Shown here piece after piece: positions 11,043-24,600 of a stretch of 64,000 bases of DNA. The stretch covers positions 4,402,001 through 4,466,000 of the forward strand of contig BSYQ01000001.1 of NCBI GenBank assembly GCA_030272585.1, in the 5' to 3' direction. Both the position numbers and the translations under genes were made by a program. The DNA is from Bryopsis sp. KO-2023 (Eukaryota; Chlorophyta; Ulvophyceae; Bryopsidales; Bryopsidaceae). A model generated the notes under the pieces. The model was not told the DNA's origin. It did no database searches and saw only the letters and a list, made by a program, of their open reading frames with translations. The first letter of the stretch is position 1. Every line of letters starts with the position of its first letter.

Positions 11043-13734
11043 GGTTGCAAAAAGGTCTCGCCTTAAAAAGGCTAACGCTCGCAAATCATTTTATGCACAA
11101 AATCAGCAGAATCTGGCATCGGTATGAGCATGGCTCCACTCGCGGATGCCTCCGAGGACGGCTGGCAAATCGTGAATAAGTTGGAGGAGGAGAACTACAA
11201 TCTTCGAGTGCAAGCCCAGAAACTGCAAGTTGCTCTGTCAAAGTGCGGACGTCAAGCGGACTGGTGCGGATCGAAAGACGTCAGACATCATGTTTATGAA
11301 TGCGCAACACTCAAGATGCAACCTTGGAAGAACATGCAAGCTCACCCACCCGTTCTGACAGGGGTCGGCACGTCCCTTCGTCTCAGTCCGCAGTCCCCAA
11401 CAAACCGGACCAGCCATGTGATCGCACCGAGGCCGAGGTAGCCAAGCTGGTGGAGGAAAAACTGAACATCGCGCTGGAAGGGATTGGGGAACTCGCGGTA
11501 TGCATAGTTTCAGATTTTTGGTTTCCATGCATCTATCAGACCGCGATCATGACACCAGCTATGTGCAGGGAGCGATCCACGAAACGAAAGAGCACGTCCA
11601 ACGGCTTGAGTTCGACACAAGAAGGTACAATGTTCGCACCTCTACATTGTTGAATGTTTCAAATCCACGCGTGTCATAAAAGGATGCATTGCCTGGGTAG
11701 TCACTCTACCCAGACACAGCCAAAGTGCTGCAAGTTCAAACAAGCACAGAGGTTTCGCATGATTGCCAGAATTCAAGAGATGGTGTGCACCAACGGCTGC
11801 TCCCTGAGATCTCAGAGCCCAGATATGCCAAAGTCAGGCCAGACAGGTGAAATCAGGGAGACCTTGAAAGAGGATGCCATTGATCCATCAAAAAAGCCAA
11901 CTGAAATTGGAAGCGAGCCGACAACAGGTGAATGTGGGAATGAGGGTGAGGATGGAGACTTGTGGACAGCAAGTTTCTTGAACGATAGCATGGTTGCAGA
12001 GAGGCCGATGACGTCCAATGTGGGGGCCAGTAAACAGGTACAAGCATCAGGTAACATAGATGCCCTTCCCTAGGTCCAAAATGAATTGTTTGCGCTCCTT
12101 TGTGGGGGTGTCTGACTGAGAAATATGCCAATCTTTTGATTGAGAGATGATGTTTGGAGCATGAGAATCTCAGGGGATGAAAACAGCAACGTAATTGAGT
12201 GGATATGGGCTCTTCTTGTGCTCAGGAAATCTTGAGGGCTGAACCACAAAAAGCGGAAGCGAGTGCAGAAGAAGCTCCGGTTGTGTTGAAAAAGTCTGAG
12301 GTTGATTTCATATGGAGAGAAATCCAGGAGCTGCGAGAAAAGGTGAAGAATGCAGAAACAGAAATGAGCCGTCAGCAGAAATCCAATGGTGGAGCGCAGG
12401 ATATCGAGCCCAGGCCAACCCTGAGTGTAAGGGTACGTTCAAATCTGTGTCTTCCGTGAGCGACAGTGTTGTTAGGTCTGAGAGTACTTGATCCAATCAA
12501 ATTTTTAGAGACATTCATTCCGCCTCAGCAAAACACCAGTTGCCTGCCCTCATTTTGAAAACACCGAAGCACAGAATTGATGACCTTCGCATATATCTGT
12601 ATTGAAAACAGGACCTTTTTGGATCAGAAGAAAGATGTCTGTTGGAGCGACCAAGCTGCAGTCCCCGCAGCTGTGCAAGCACAGCATCGCCCCGCTCCAT
12701 TACCATCCCAACATCCAAGCTCATTAGCACCCTGGAAAGCAAACCGCCACTGTCTTGTTGTGACACAGACTTGCACCCCCACCGTCCAAAACGATTGGTA
12801 GGGTAAATGGCCATCTCTCCTGCCCTTAAATTCTTAAAAGAATTTTCGGAAGCTGATATTATTGATGCTTGAGATAATGCCGATCCACTGAAAGGCAGCC
12901 AACTCCCCCCCTACTCGAGTGCAAATGTTCCTTTGTGTGTGTTTCTCATGAAATTTGATGGTGGTAGATGAAATATGGACGTCGACGGATGTCTGACAAA
13001 CTGAGACAAGAGTATACATCCCGACTGCTCAGTTCAGGACTGTCTGTGGTGCACATGGATGAGGGATATCAACGTCTTCAGCGCATTCTTAGTGAGACAC
13101 TTTTGCATTCACTTTTCAACCTCCATTGGAGTGCCTGTGTATAGATCCTCTGGAATTTCTTTTACTAGGACGTTGCACCCAGCCCCTCTCCATCCCAAAA
13201 CCAGAAAATAAGTGAAACAGTCTTGACGGCGTTTTCCTGTGTGGCGAACAGATGAGCATGGATAGGCTGCACTACACGATGCTCAAGGAACTCACTGTAA
13301 CATACAAAGAATTTCCAGCAGAAACATGTCGCAAAACCAACGTAAAGGTTCAGAGGATGCGATTTCGGAACAACAGATGCTACCTACTTCAAGCTTATTA
13401 CATTCATGGTACACTCATCTGTCCAAAACCGACCGCCTTTTCTTTTCTTCCACAACACTTCCACCAAACCCAAAACCTGCTGTCACGGCAGAACTGCCCA
13501 TCACCCCCCCAAAAAACACCCTACAGATTCCCGAAAATACACAAAAAGCTACACAGACGGTCACTAAAACCCCCCCCTTCCGATCAAGAAACGAGCCCGA
13601 CCCTGATCGAACCCACGGCACAGGCAATCCAACCCACTTCCAAGATTTTTGTCGCAGGAGGAAACCCAATGCACAACAATCCTTTCATATCGCTTCCGCA
13701 ACAAACAAACGGCAGCGATCAGCACTCAAAATAA
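11043..13734 (+). CDS. Hypothetical multi-exon protein with coiled-coil segments
   Basis: Core exons join in phase: up to 11497, then 11569-11624, 11752-12037, 12226-12432, 12612-12797 and 12968-13091. A further coding-like stretch starts at 13252 (LHYTMLKELTVTYKEFP). The start is either the ATG at 11043 or the one at 11127. Helical, charged segments predicted to form coiled coils are KLEEENYNLRVQAQKLQ, AKLVEEKLNIALEGIGELA, IHETKEHVQRLEF and FIWREIQELREKVKNAE. The exon at 12612 is Ser/Pro/Cys-rich and low in structure. The last conserved-looking exon carries MSDKLRQEYTSRLL. The final joins and stop are uncertain because the phase after 13091 does not match the next acceptor I can see. No family recognised; a structural or cytoskeletal protein is possible. 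It is convergent with the UBE2J1-like gene. Confidence 0.55.
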
Positions 13735-13840
13735 TACCACCCCCCTTCCCCCCATTCTCCGCTCATTTTTTGTTTCAGATTTCCCCAAACATCAATCTCA
13801 TAAAACGATTCGATTGGAGCCAAGCACTGTTTTCGGCTCT

Positions 13841-16071
13841 TTATTCGATAAACGCCCAAACATCCACTCCAGCCCTGACCAGGACTTTTTTCGCAACCAG
13901 TGCAACAATAAGAAATCCTACTGCCCACATTGCAGTGGACCAGATCCATTCCTTGTCCCTGACATTTCCATGCAATTGTTCGACATCCGTCTGCTCTGTA
14001 TCAGCGCCCGACACCCAAGGGGTGGTGACCTCTATGCCAGGCATTGCAGTTTCAGTGACGGCTTCATTAGTTTCGCGCGTTCCCTGTTCATTGACCGGAG
14101 GATTGGACCCTTCTTGGGAAGCGGTTCGCGATCGGACTTCGGCCACCGAATTGATGGTTTGGGACGCGTCTTGAGAGCTATCGCTGGTTACAGCAGCCAG
14201 GTTCTCCTGTGGTGCAGGTCTGAGCGTGTCCAAAATTTCCTGAATTGAATCTCCCTGTTGGAGAGCGACGTTTTCCCTGGCCTACAGCAACAGTTCGTAA
14301 TTTGAATTCTGCTGTTCATAGACTCTTTTTTTTTTTTTTTTTGCGTTTTCCAAAATCAAATTTTTCCGAATTCGATCAAAGTCACTGTCTGTCCCTTTCG
14401 ATTTGAAACCAATACTCAGGGACCAGCCGGTCAAAAATAAGATGATAGGTGTTTCTTAGGCTACAGTAAGAGCAGCTGTCTAGGCACACAACCACAGTCC
14501 ATTTCTTTCAGATTTAATATTGCCACTTTGACTCCATCTGACACCAAAGGTTTGAATTCATTTTGGCCCAGATATCCTGGACTTTGACTCGCCAAGCAGA
14601 GATTAATCGAGAACTTCTGGGAATCTCAAATTAACACTTCTGCATGCTAACAAATCAGCAAATTGAAAAAACAACAAAAAAACAACGGAACTGTTGATTG
14701 GGTGGCTCACCTTCGCTTCTCCCCTTTCCAGTGCACGATTGTGCACCATGGTTGCAACCTTTTGCCTCTCTTCATTTGCGAAAACTGGAACAAAAGTTTG
14801 CGACTTTTTCGCCATGGATCTCCTGTCAGCTTCAGGAAAATCCTATGGGGAGAGGAGAGAATGGAAAAAAAAAAGTTGATTAGGAAAATTTTCCTCTGAC
14901 GACAGCTTTCTCTGCATAACTTCAATCCGGCAATGTTCTCAACAGGCGGCCAGACTGCACCTACTCTGCTTTCTGAGTTTTCCACCATTTTTGTACTTTG
15001 AAAACACACAGAAACGAAGCTGTTTTTTCTTTTGGATTTCGCCAGAAAACTCTGAATTGCTTATTTGTATTTCCAGTTGATTTCGACTTGACCAGTTGCT
15101 CAAGCCCCAGCTTACCAGAGAGCCTATTGCACCCTTTCCTTTGGTCGGTAAAAACGCCACGAGTGCCATCAAGGCTGTTCTCATGCTCCATGAGGGTTGC
15201 CAATGCTCAGGGTGCCTCTCTGATATGGACAGGCAAATTTTCTTGCCGACCTCAAACCGCCCGCTGGGGGTGAGCATAACAAAGGATGGGGGCTTGAACG
15301 GGTAGTCTGACGGCAATAAAATTCGACCATGATACAAGCCACCCTGAAAAAAATAGAATAATTAACTTCAAAAAAGACATTAAAAATTCGTAAAACAATA
15401 AATAACATATGAATGAAGCAATTAATTCAATAAATAAATTAGTGTGGAGTCTTTGTGTTGGATCAGGTCTTAAAAAGAAACAGCTGTGGTTTTTCCTGTA
15501 GGGTCAAATAAGCCATGAGGATTTTTTAAAGGAGAAAAATGGGGATGCCATGGAAGGTTTAAAAAGTTTGGAAAAGAGTGTGGAACTTGATGTTTCATCA
15601 AAAAATGAAGCTGAAAAATCATCCCTCCACCAGTTTCTATTCGGTTTCTTTTGGAAAAACAACCCCCCCCCCCCAGCATTGGCTGGCATTTTTTCACCAA
15701 AACCCACCTCGAACTCGGTGTCAGGAGGACCACGAATAACAAAGTGCCATTCAAAAATATTATCCTGCGTCGATACAAAAAAACTATTGAGTATATTTGG
15801 GCTGCAACGCAAAACGAAAACGATAAGCAGCCCAACAATCCCCAGCAACAAATCTTCGCGTCGAAACGGACCTCCAAGGCTTCGGCGACGAACTCCGATG
15901 CGTTGTCTTGCTGCATCTCTTTCATTTCCTGAAACACACGCGACTCGGTCAGCGCCGTTCGAACGCGTTACTCCTCGTATGAAATGCCACTGCGGCTGGA
16001 AAGACCAGGCATACCTGCAAAATTCGCTTGACCGCGGGATTGCGGAGGTTGAATTTCCCAGCGGCGTCCAT
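13841..16071 (-). CDS. UBE2J1: Tail-anchored ubiquitin-conjugating enzyme E2, UBE2J1/UBC6e-like
   Basis: Six minus-strand exons: 16071-16015, 15928-15872, 15764-15708, 15343-15116, 14842-14711 and 14281-13841, 323 residues. It is the E2 of ER-associated degradation, passing ubiquitin to membrane-bound ligases. The UBC fold spans about residues 10-150. It contains FEWHFVIRGPPDTEFE, YHGRILLPSDYPFKPPS and GRFEVGKKICLSIS, with the catalytic Cys at 94, then the HPEHWQPSW motif that marks the non-canonical UBC6/UBE2J group, which lacks the usual HPN loop. A Ser/Thr/Glu-rich linker follows, then a C-terminal hydrophobic anchor (WSTAMWAVGFLIVALVA) ending a few residues before the stop, as in tail-anchored proteins. 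Length matches human UBE2J1 (318). The first three exons are each exactly 57 bp and phase 0. Divergent from the MCRS1-like gene with 242 bp between starts. Confidence 0.95.
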
Positions 16072-16313
16072 TTTCGTGTTTTCACAAACAAACAGCGGCG
16101 CTGAGCTCGAAGTTTCTTGCAGGTTCAAGTTCGTTTCCAACGAAGTTTGGGATTCGGTTGAAACAGAAAAGAATGAGGGTGTGCCTATGTACAAGACAAC
16201 GACCGCGGGAATCCGAGGTGAAAGGCGTCGTTGGCGGATTTCCGCCAGTCCCAAAGTGTGACTTATTAGTTTGAGGCCGATCGGGAGGACAAGGAGAGCC
16301 CCCTGGAAAAACG
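16072..16313. promoter_or_regulatory. Candidate bidirectional promoter, UBE2J1-like / MCRS1-like
   Basis: The 242 bp between the two divergent start codons must hold both promoters and both 5' leaders. It is more GC-rich than the surrounding introns and has no A/T run resembling a TATA box. The promoter role is inferred only from spacing and orientation. Confidence 0.5.
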
Positions 16314-18013
16314 ATGAGTAGCTCTGCTGATCTCGGCGCTCAGAATGGCGCGAATCCACCTGCGTTTGCGCCTTGCGCGACCGACCAAACGGCGCCGGCT
16401 TCACTGGACCCGGAGCGGTTGTTGAAAAGACGTGCGACTGCCATCGAAGAGCTTTACCGCGCTTACAAGGTATGTCGGCAGACAGTTCGCAAGAGGAGTT
16501 TACGGCGAGTCATAAATGGGCCCGTCACCTTTCCCTGGGAAAACCAAAAATCAAGGATGAATGGTTCCCAAGTGCAGTTCCAGGGGGAAGTGCATCTGGA
16601 AGAAAATAAAGCATACTCAGCTGGACCCACCAAATTCTATAAAAAAAAGAATATATATATATATATTGTATATAGATGGTGTGTATATGGTGCTTTTCAG
16701 GCAGATTTTCTATCGGTGATCGATGATTTGAATGATTCTTATCAAGAATTCACAAGAGAAACCGGGCGGACGGGGTGGAGGGAAGATTTGGCTGCCGTCC
16801 GGGTTTCCAAACCACCGCTCAGCTCAAGTCTGGTGCAAGAAGTTCGTAAAATGGCTGAAGGTAGCGAGTTGATCAATTTTCGTCCGCAAACAAGCATGGA
16901 ATCACTTGCGTGAAGCTCTGGCAGCCAATTTAGGCATGCATGGTGGTGATTTTTGCATTCTTTCTCGGATCCATTAGGGTTGCATGCTGACGATGCAGTC
17001 CTGATTCGCATGTCAATTGTTTTGAAGGTCAAGGCGGCGTTCCCCCGGCAGCTCTGCCAACTTCATTTCCCCAAAGCCAAATGGGGGAAGCAAAACCCGA
17101 TGGTACGCAGTCGAGCTTCCAACCGCACTATGTCTTTTTTCGATTGTCCTTCGAACCCAAGTTGAAAGGTTGGGGTTTTCAATTTTGATATGTTATTCAA
17201 TGGTGATTTTTGGAAAATCCACAAGAAAATCGAAGCAGTGGGCTTCTTATTGGTTTTTCAGAGGGACTGCCACGAATAGCGACGCTGGAGGGTCGGGCAG
17301 ATCTCGACGCTCCAATCCCACGTTTCGGTCAACTTGAGAAATTCATGCTGAGCCACCAACCCACCACTTCTTCCCAACCCACGCCAGCATCGAAAAGCGA
17401 AAGCATACTGAAGGAGAATGTGGCTGCAATCGCTCGGCTGGAGTGTCTGGCCTCCAGTGCAACCGCCAGGAAATTGGACAACGGGGTGGCTGTGCTGATC
17501 GGTGAGAAGGGGAAGTACCTAATTTCCAGACCGGCGGTGAGCTTAGGAAGAGGGGGTTCGATATCTGGGAACGTGGATGTCGACCTTTCGCTGGAGGGGG
17601 CAGGTGCCAAGGTGTCCAGGCATCAAGCTCACCTCTGGGTGGATTCGGAGGGGAAATTCTATCTCAAGTGCATCGGACGGCGGCCGATGTTTGTGAATGG
17701 GCGACGGGTAGGGTTCGATTTCTTCCCCTTGTTGTTACTTGCTTATATGTTGGATATTTGCATCGAGCCGTCAGTGCAGCTGTTAATTGGAATGACCATT
17801 GGGGCCGTTTTGTCCCAGACCTGAGTTCCATTGTGGAGGTGTGTTTCTCGAAAAGGGTTCTTTGCTTCGGTGGTGCAGGTGGTACAAGGGAAAACTGTGG
17901 AATGCTGCCATCTGAGTTTGATCGAAGTGGGGACAGTGAGGCTCCTGTTCATGGTGAATCAAATGGCGGTAGACCGCATGATTGAAGCCACCAAAAAGCG
18001 TCTCAACACTTGA
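16314..18013 (+). CDS. MCRS1: Microspherule protein 1-like FHA-domain protein
   Basis: Exons: 16314-16469, 16701-16860, 16978-about 17109, 17262-17707 and 17879-18013, about 340 residues. MCRS1 is a nuclear subunit of INO80 and NSL-type chromatin complexes. The C-terminal FHA domain is clear: YLISRPAVSLGRG, then NVDVDLSLEG, VSRHQAHLWV, GRRPMFVNGRR and after an intron VRLLFMVNQMAVDRMI. The run VDLSLEG...SR.QA...GRRP..(V/I).GR, followed by a hydrophobic strand and NQ, is the MCRS1 signature rather than a generic FHA. An N-terminal segment ADDAVLIRMSIVLK resembles the start of the Myb-like MCRS_N domain, but this half is short and diverged compared with animal MCRS1 (462 residues). The end of the third exon is the least certain splice. 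Confidence 0.85.
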
Positions 18014-18661
18014 AAATCTGCTGCGGTTTTCGCTCTTTGTTCTTGTTGCAGGATAATGCAGGTGTTTTAATGGTGGATGTAGGATTAGTGTTCTTTGGTG
18101 GTGGGCATTCGTTTTGGCTGTAAAATGAACTTCAGCTCTTTCAGCATTTGGTTCATAGCCAGGCTTACCAGGGTGAAGCTGGCTGTCTCTTGGGGAGGAC
18201 CTTTTCTTTGTCAGACTGGTGGAAGGCCTCCCCAGACCACCCCCTCCCCCCTTTTGGTTACACTGTGATTCGGTCTTGCTGTCACTGGACTAACATCAAG
18301 GGGTCGGTCGATGGAGCCAGTGTCAATTTCAAAGCAGCGGTGTTGAACCCTGCGAACTGATATGGGCCTCGGCTCTGCACCAACTCCTGAATTCTATTGC
18401 ATTCAACCCAACCTGAACAATCAACAGTTTTCCAGGTTTCAACATTGCAAAATCAAGGGACCCAGACTGCTCAATTGTGCAATTGTGCAAAAACTTCACG
18501 AAGCCCAGAATGTGGGATTAATTGCCAAAATCCAACATCCAAAATCACCCAAAATATGAGCTGTCTTCCAATTCCACGCTACGTCACCCTGTCAAGTGTT
18601 GGCCAGAAACGTAGAACTTTGTGTTTGTTCTGTTCACCGCTGTGCAGTTAACTCGCTCGGC
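18014..18661. other. Intergenic between MCRS1-like gene and LRRC9
   Basis: No gene recognised. These 650 bp are the 3' flank of one plus-strand gene and the promoter of the next. Composition is balanced, with no long homopolymer and no convincing exon. Confidence 0.4.
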
Positions 18662-21600
18662 ATGAGCTCCTCCCGACCGACCCAAGATGGAGCTGTATCC
18701 ACCAAGTGCGCAAGTTTACCGGACAACGCCGAGAAGCTACAGATGCTTTGCCCCGAAAAGCGTGCAGGTCGTAAATCCCACAACACAGCATTGTTATTGC
18801 AAGGAAACCCTAGGCCAAAAAGGAGTGGATTTTCGCATAGAAGGAGCGTTTCTGTTCTCTCCAACCCTGGCCCGTCGTGATCACTCTTCTAGAGGTCAAT
18901 GATCTGGTTTCGAGCCACTGTCGGGCGCCAATCTCAAGATATTACGTGTTGTTGCAACCCACCCCTGCACCCAACTTAGGGAAAAAAAGGGTGTGTGGAG
19001 TGCTCACTGGCTGGTGGGGGAAAATAAGGGGTGTTTTTGATTTGCAGCTCTGGAGCAAATGCTGCTTTGCAATGACATTGCCATCGACCGATTGGTTCAG
19101 AGGCCGGAGGAGATCACCACTCTGGAAATGTTCCTTTTCAACTATCCAAAGGTTGGATGAGCAGCACACTGACATAACATGAGACATTCTGGCACCATGT
19201 ATTATATCCCTCAAGATGCAGACTCTTTTTCACACTGGGCATGGACAGTTTTTTAACCTGCTCTCTTTTTTTTTGCATCGTACAGATGGTGTGTCTGGAT
19301 TTCTTTTCACATCTTCAAAGTCTTCACTTGACACAGCAGGTGCGACCTAAGAATTTTTTGACCAAAAAAAACTCGCACTAAGCAACAAGAAACACGAAAT
19401 GTTCGATATGAACACATCGAGACCTCTTTTCCACCAGATGTTGAATAATCTGCACGATCTTTTGAATCAGACATATCCCTCTTACTGGCAGTTTTTTTCG
19501 GCTGGTGTGAATTTACAAATCCGGGTTCCCAGCACGGTACGGGTAGCTTTAAATCATCGGAGACTGACCCATATGGTCAGGTGATATAATTCACAAGAAA
19601 GTCATGCAGTATTTAAAAAAAAATTGCATTTGGTGCTCAGAAAATAACAGACATCGCATGCCTGGAAAGTTGCACGGAGCTCACAGCCCTGTGGCTGGTC
19701 GAATGCCACATACACCAGATCCAAGGGCTGGAGAATCTGGCGAAACTGACCAAACTATACCTGTACTCAAACAAGATTCATAAAATACAAGGGCTCAATG
19801 GCCTGCCAGCGCTGGAGGTAGGGCTTTTTTCGAAACAAGAATTCGTTTCACTCAACGCCCGCTATTTTTAGTCATGCATCTATTCTCTGAGGATGCCGGA
19901 TGGCATTGCTTGATATCTCGTTGGTCAAATTTCAATATGAAAAAAGAAAATCCCCGATGCATTCCAAGTTTCGACAAGAAACTTGGATGGCACAGATCGA
20001 TCGACCATGTCGAGGGTTTGAGCTGGAAGTGGTGTGAATGAGGTCCAGCATGTCTTAGGTGCTTTGGCTAGCGGACAACAGGATCGGTGCGTTGGAGGGA
20101 CTTGATTCGCTGCCCAACCTCACGGAGCTCAATCTAGCCCGAAACAAAATCGTGCATGTCACCGACGCCATAAGCAAGCTGTCCTCTCTGACCTCGCTCA
20201 ACTTGGCGAACAACAACATCAGCAGCTTCAAGGCAAGTTCATTCTCCCTTTGCCGATATGCACTCCTGTACGAAACCCATCATGGGGTGGATTTTTGGAG
20301 GCAACTTTCGAGTCGAGTTGATCGCTGGTGGTGGATTCAGGAAGTGATGAAGCTTGCCCAGCTACCGAAATTACGAGATCTGTGTTTCTCGGATCCTCAT
20401 TGGGGGGATTCCCCCTTGGCTTGCCTTTGTAATTACCAAACGTACGTTTTGTTCACGTTGCCCTATCTGACATCGTTGGACACGCTGATGCTGGCGGAAG
20501 AAACCAAGCAGCTTGCCGAAGCGACGTATGTCAAGAAGAAAATGTACTACAACATGCGCATCAAAACGATGAGGCGTAATGCCAAAAACATGATCCGATC
20601 AGCTAAGCGAGGAAAAGAGGTGTGCATCGTTCGATCTCTTAACATGTGTCTAAAATTTGGAAGAATTTTTCCCGTGTGCTTGGAGCAGGGTGGGAGGGGA
20701 GTGGCACTTTTGCGGGCAATGTGTATATTGCTACCTGATTACACCCCCAATTAGGAGGTTTCCGGAAATGACTGTTTTGCATGATTTTACCCCAGGTTCA
20801 AATGCAAGCTACGGATGCATTGTTTGACGAAGTTGTGAGGCAACACAAGCAAGTTCTCCGTGAGCTGGAGGAATCTGCATATTACCCAACAAAAAAATAC
20901 GACCAAGTGGAATTGCACAATCTTAGGGGCAAACTCGCGGAGCTTTCCTGCTGCATAGACAACATGAGCACAAAGGTAGGAAAGGGTTCTGTGACCATCA
21001 CTCTTTTTCCTCGTTTCCAGACTAAGCCCGTGAAAAGAAGAGCTTCCGTTTTCAAGCTGAGATCCCAACCCCCTGTCTCCAATGACCGTATGTGGCTTTG
21101 TTTTTCTCAACCCAGTTTCTGTGCAATTACTGTGGGATGTGCATCATGGCTCCTGTCTGTCCCCTGATGTGTTGGCGTTTGACTCAGTTTGTAATCCATG
21201 CATGAAGTTGGTGCAAGCAAAAGAGGAGTTCAGTGGCAGCTGTTGCCAGACCCAGCAATTGTGCGAGGAGTACGTGCACAGAATGAGCGTGGAGCTGGAA
21301 ACCGGAGGGAACATCAGGCTGGAGGACGGGAAGCCTTCGGATTTGTGGTGCACTTCTTGCATGGATCTGGTCAAGTCCAGATTCTGTGGGGATAGCTTCA
21401 TGTCTGCGTTGGGCATCACGGGAATCCACATCACGCGGGTTACCAAGGTGCATAATCGCTTTCTTCGAAACAGGTTGGCCAACGCACACTGAGTCAGCCA
21501 TGTGTGCAACGACGGCTCCAACCAAGCGCAATCCTCACAAGATTTCTGTTCTTCCTCTCTTTTCGAGGTTTCTTTTTTGTTTGGGGGGGGGCAGAGGGAA

Positions 21601-24600
21601 AGAGGGGTGTTTGTGGGATGTTTTTTTATCCGAGAGTGAAAAAATGAAGCTTTTTTCTCTTCTTGATTAGTTTGTGGTGGTGGGGGGGAAGACTCAAAAG
21701 AAGCTACTTGTGGCATTGCAGGTTTGAGCAGCATCTTGCAACGGTGGTGGACAATGCTGATGCCTCATACAAGCAATCTATGGAGTATCTACTTTTCGCG
21801 AGCCGTCCCGGGGCCGATCCCAAGCTGTCCCAAATCATCGAGGAGGGATTCATACCGATGTCCGAATGTGGGGTCCTAGGCTCGAATTCCACCGTGTGCG
21901 TTACAAATAGCTTGGGTTTGGTCCCGAGTTTGGGACCCACACAAGCCTCAACGAAATCTTCCAGTGCTGGAGAATCAACCCATCAAATCCCTGGCAAAAC
22001 TGGTCGAGTGAGTGGTCTTTGCTTTTCTCATCGGCGTTTCCCGTGCAGCTACAAATGCAGTAAAGGATTTAGGACTGACATGAACCCCGGCTGTTCTTGC
22101 ACTAGATGCTGGTCGTGAAAGTTTTTCTGGGACGGACCGCTCAAGATGACATGAGCATTGAAACGCACAATGGCAACCTGGATTCCAGCCAGTTCACGTG
22201 TGGAAGTCTGGCGGAGCAATACCCAGAATGCAACTCTGTCTACAGAACGAAGGTATGCACGCGTACATCCCTCTACAGCTACTGGGGCCGATAAAACTTT
22301 TGGGATCTTAATGTATGACTGTGGCGACTTTGATCTCAGGCAGATGATGTAAAGCAGAAACTGTGGTATATTTTCGACCATACCTTGGTCCTGCCGGAAT
22401 ATCTGGTGGATTTTGAGTACAACCCTGAAACCAGCCCACTTGGGATCGGCAAGTCTGCCTTAGCAGCTCAGCCGAGCAAATCCACTGACCAGGTCTTGCA
22501 GAACTTGCCCCTTGATGTCAGGTGATGTCTGCTCTTCATATCTCCTCTAACTAGCCATCACAAGGCGTCTCTGGAATTCTTATCAAAACTGATGTGGTTT
22601 CAGCTGAGTGTTGACAGCCCATCTGGCAAGGTTTTCTCATCAGATTGTTCAGTGTGTGTTTTTCGCAGACCCATAGCTCATCCATTGCTTCCCTGGCTTG
22701 CGCTTCAACTCGATGGGGACTTGGCTGATGTGGAGTCCGAGAACAGTGCCACGCATGCGCGCTGGCAAGCGATTTTGGCAAATCCTCCAATCGTCCCCGA
22801 TCACCCCAAAATATACATGATCTCTGAGAAAGTGATCGACAGGGCAACATTCACACAGCCACATAGCACCGTCGTTTATCTAAACTTGCACAACAATGCT
22901 TTGAGAAACATCGAGGTGAGAAAATCAATCAAACCTGGGAAAATGGTGACATAATGAATCCTTTTTCCAGGGGGGGGGGGGCATCACTCCTATTTTGGGC
23001 GAAGCAGGTGGTCTCAAACTGCATCCCCTCAAAACAAGTTTCAGTGTATCGTTCCTTGTCGGGTTGGGCTGGCCGGTGCTCTTTGCATGGGTTTTTTTTG
23101 CCATGGTGCATGTTCTTTTGGGATTTTGCTTACCTCAATTTTCCAACGCTTGGTTCTCCATTCCCTTGACAGGGCTTTCATGTGGTGCGGACAGAGGCTT
23201 GAGAGCCTTCGGAATCTGCGGATTCTGGTACTCAGTTTCAACGAGATTCAAAAGATCGACGGCATTGCGGAGCTGGTGCATCTGGAACGATTGGAGCTCG
23301 GCTACAACTGCATCAAGTGCATTGAGGGAGTGAAGGTATGCATTGCAGATCGACGAGCCGGATTTCTGCCATGCCCCAGTAAATATTTACTATCTGTGGC
23401 AGTCTTGCTGCAGTTGTTTGCAAGGGCCATATTCTGCGGGTGTGTTTGCAGGGACTGCGTTGTCTGACTTATCTAGAGCTGAACAGCAACTGTATCTCCA
23501 GTCTGGATGGCATCAATGTTTTAAGGAGATACACGCCACAACTGGCTACTCTTGACCTCCGAAACAACCCGCTTTGCAAAGACAAGTGCTATCGATCTTG
23601 GGTGGTGAGGCAGCTGGAATGCTTGACCGTTCTGGATGGATGCCCTCTAACCCCGGAGGACAGGTCCAGGATGAGTGACAATGCCTGCTGCATTACTGAT
23701 GAAATGATACTGGACGCGGTAATGCAGCCGAGGTCCTGGAGTGTGAATAACAGTGCCGGTAAGTTGGGGGGGTAGCTCCCTGCTGCACACTTGGAATGGG
23801 AGAGGCCTGGAATCAAACAACGGGTTTGTGCGATAAGGTGGTCTTGCATCGACCAGCAACCGTCAAGAAGTTTCCACCAGTGGAAAAGATTTGGAGTGGC
23901 TGGGATCTGTCGAGGAGCTGGTCCTGAAAGCCAAGAACATCCGCTGGGTCTCAAACTTGAAAAAAATGACAGGACTCCGACGGCTGTATCTGTGTGACAA
24001 TGAGATCACGAGGATTGAAGGCTTGGAGAATTGTGAAGGGCTGTTCGAGCTCAGTTTCGAGGTACGGACGCCCCTGCAGAAAGATTCGTGAGATTTGCTG
24101 GGAATGCCACCCAATGCTGCATAATTTTTGTGGTTTTGTTCTGGTCAGGATAATCGCATTTCGAGCATCAGTGGGCTTGAGCGTTTGGGGGAGCTCAGGA
24201 GGCTGGAGCTTGGCAGCAATCTTTTGATCACCTTGGAAAACCTGCAGAGTCTGACGAATCTCACTCAGCTCAGCCTGGAAGACAATCAGCTCACCAGTCT
24301 GGAGGGGCTGGAGGCACTGTTCAACCTGATGGAATTGTATGCAGGGAACAACTGCGTGGTGGAACTGAGGGCCATCCAGCAACTGAAGGAGCTCCCCAAG
24401 CTGATTATTCTCGACCTCCTTGGTAACCCAGTGTGTCGAGAAACGGAGTACAGGCTCTATACGATATACCATCTTAGAAAACTCAAGGTGAATGCACTTG
24501 CAGTGTCTTTTTTTTCCTTGGGCTAGGAGATATGCATGCCCTGAAGTTGAACGCTTTTGCATCGTGGGTAGGTGCTGGATGGCCAGAGAATAGAGTCAGC

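Noticed and set aside
13326-14174. Long plus-strand open frame of 282 codons
   Set aside because: From 13841 on it is the antisense of the C-terminal exon of the UBE2J1-like gene, whose membrane anchor and splice phases are convincing. The peptide is Thr/Pro/Ser-rich without domains.
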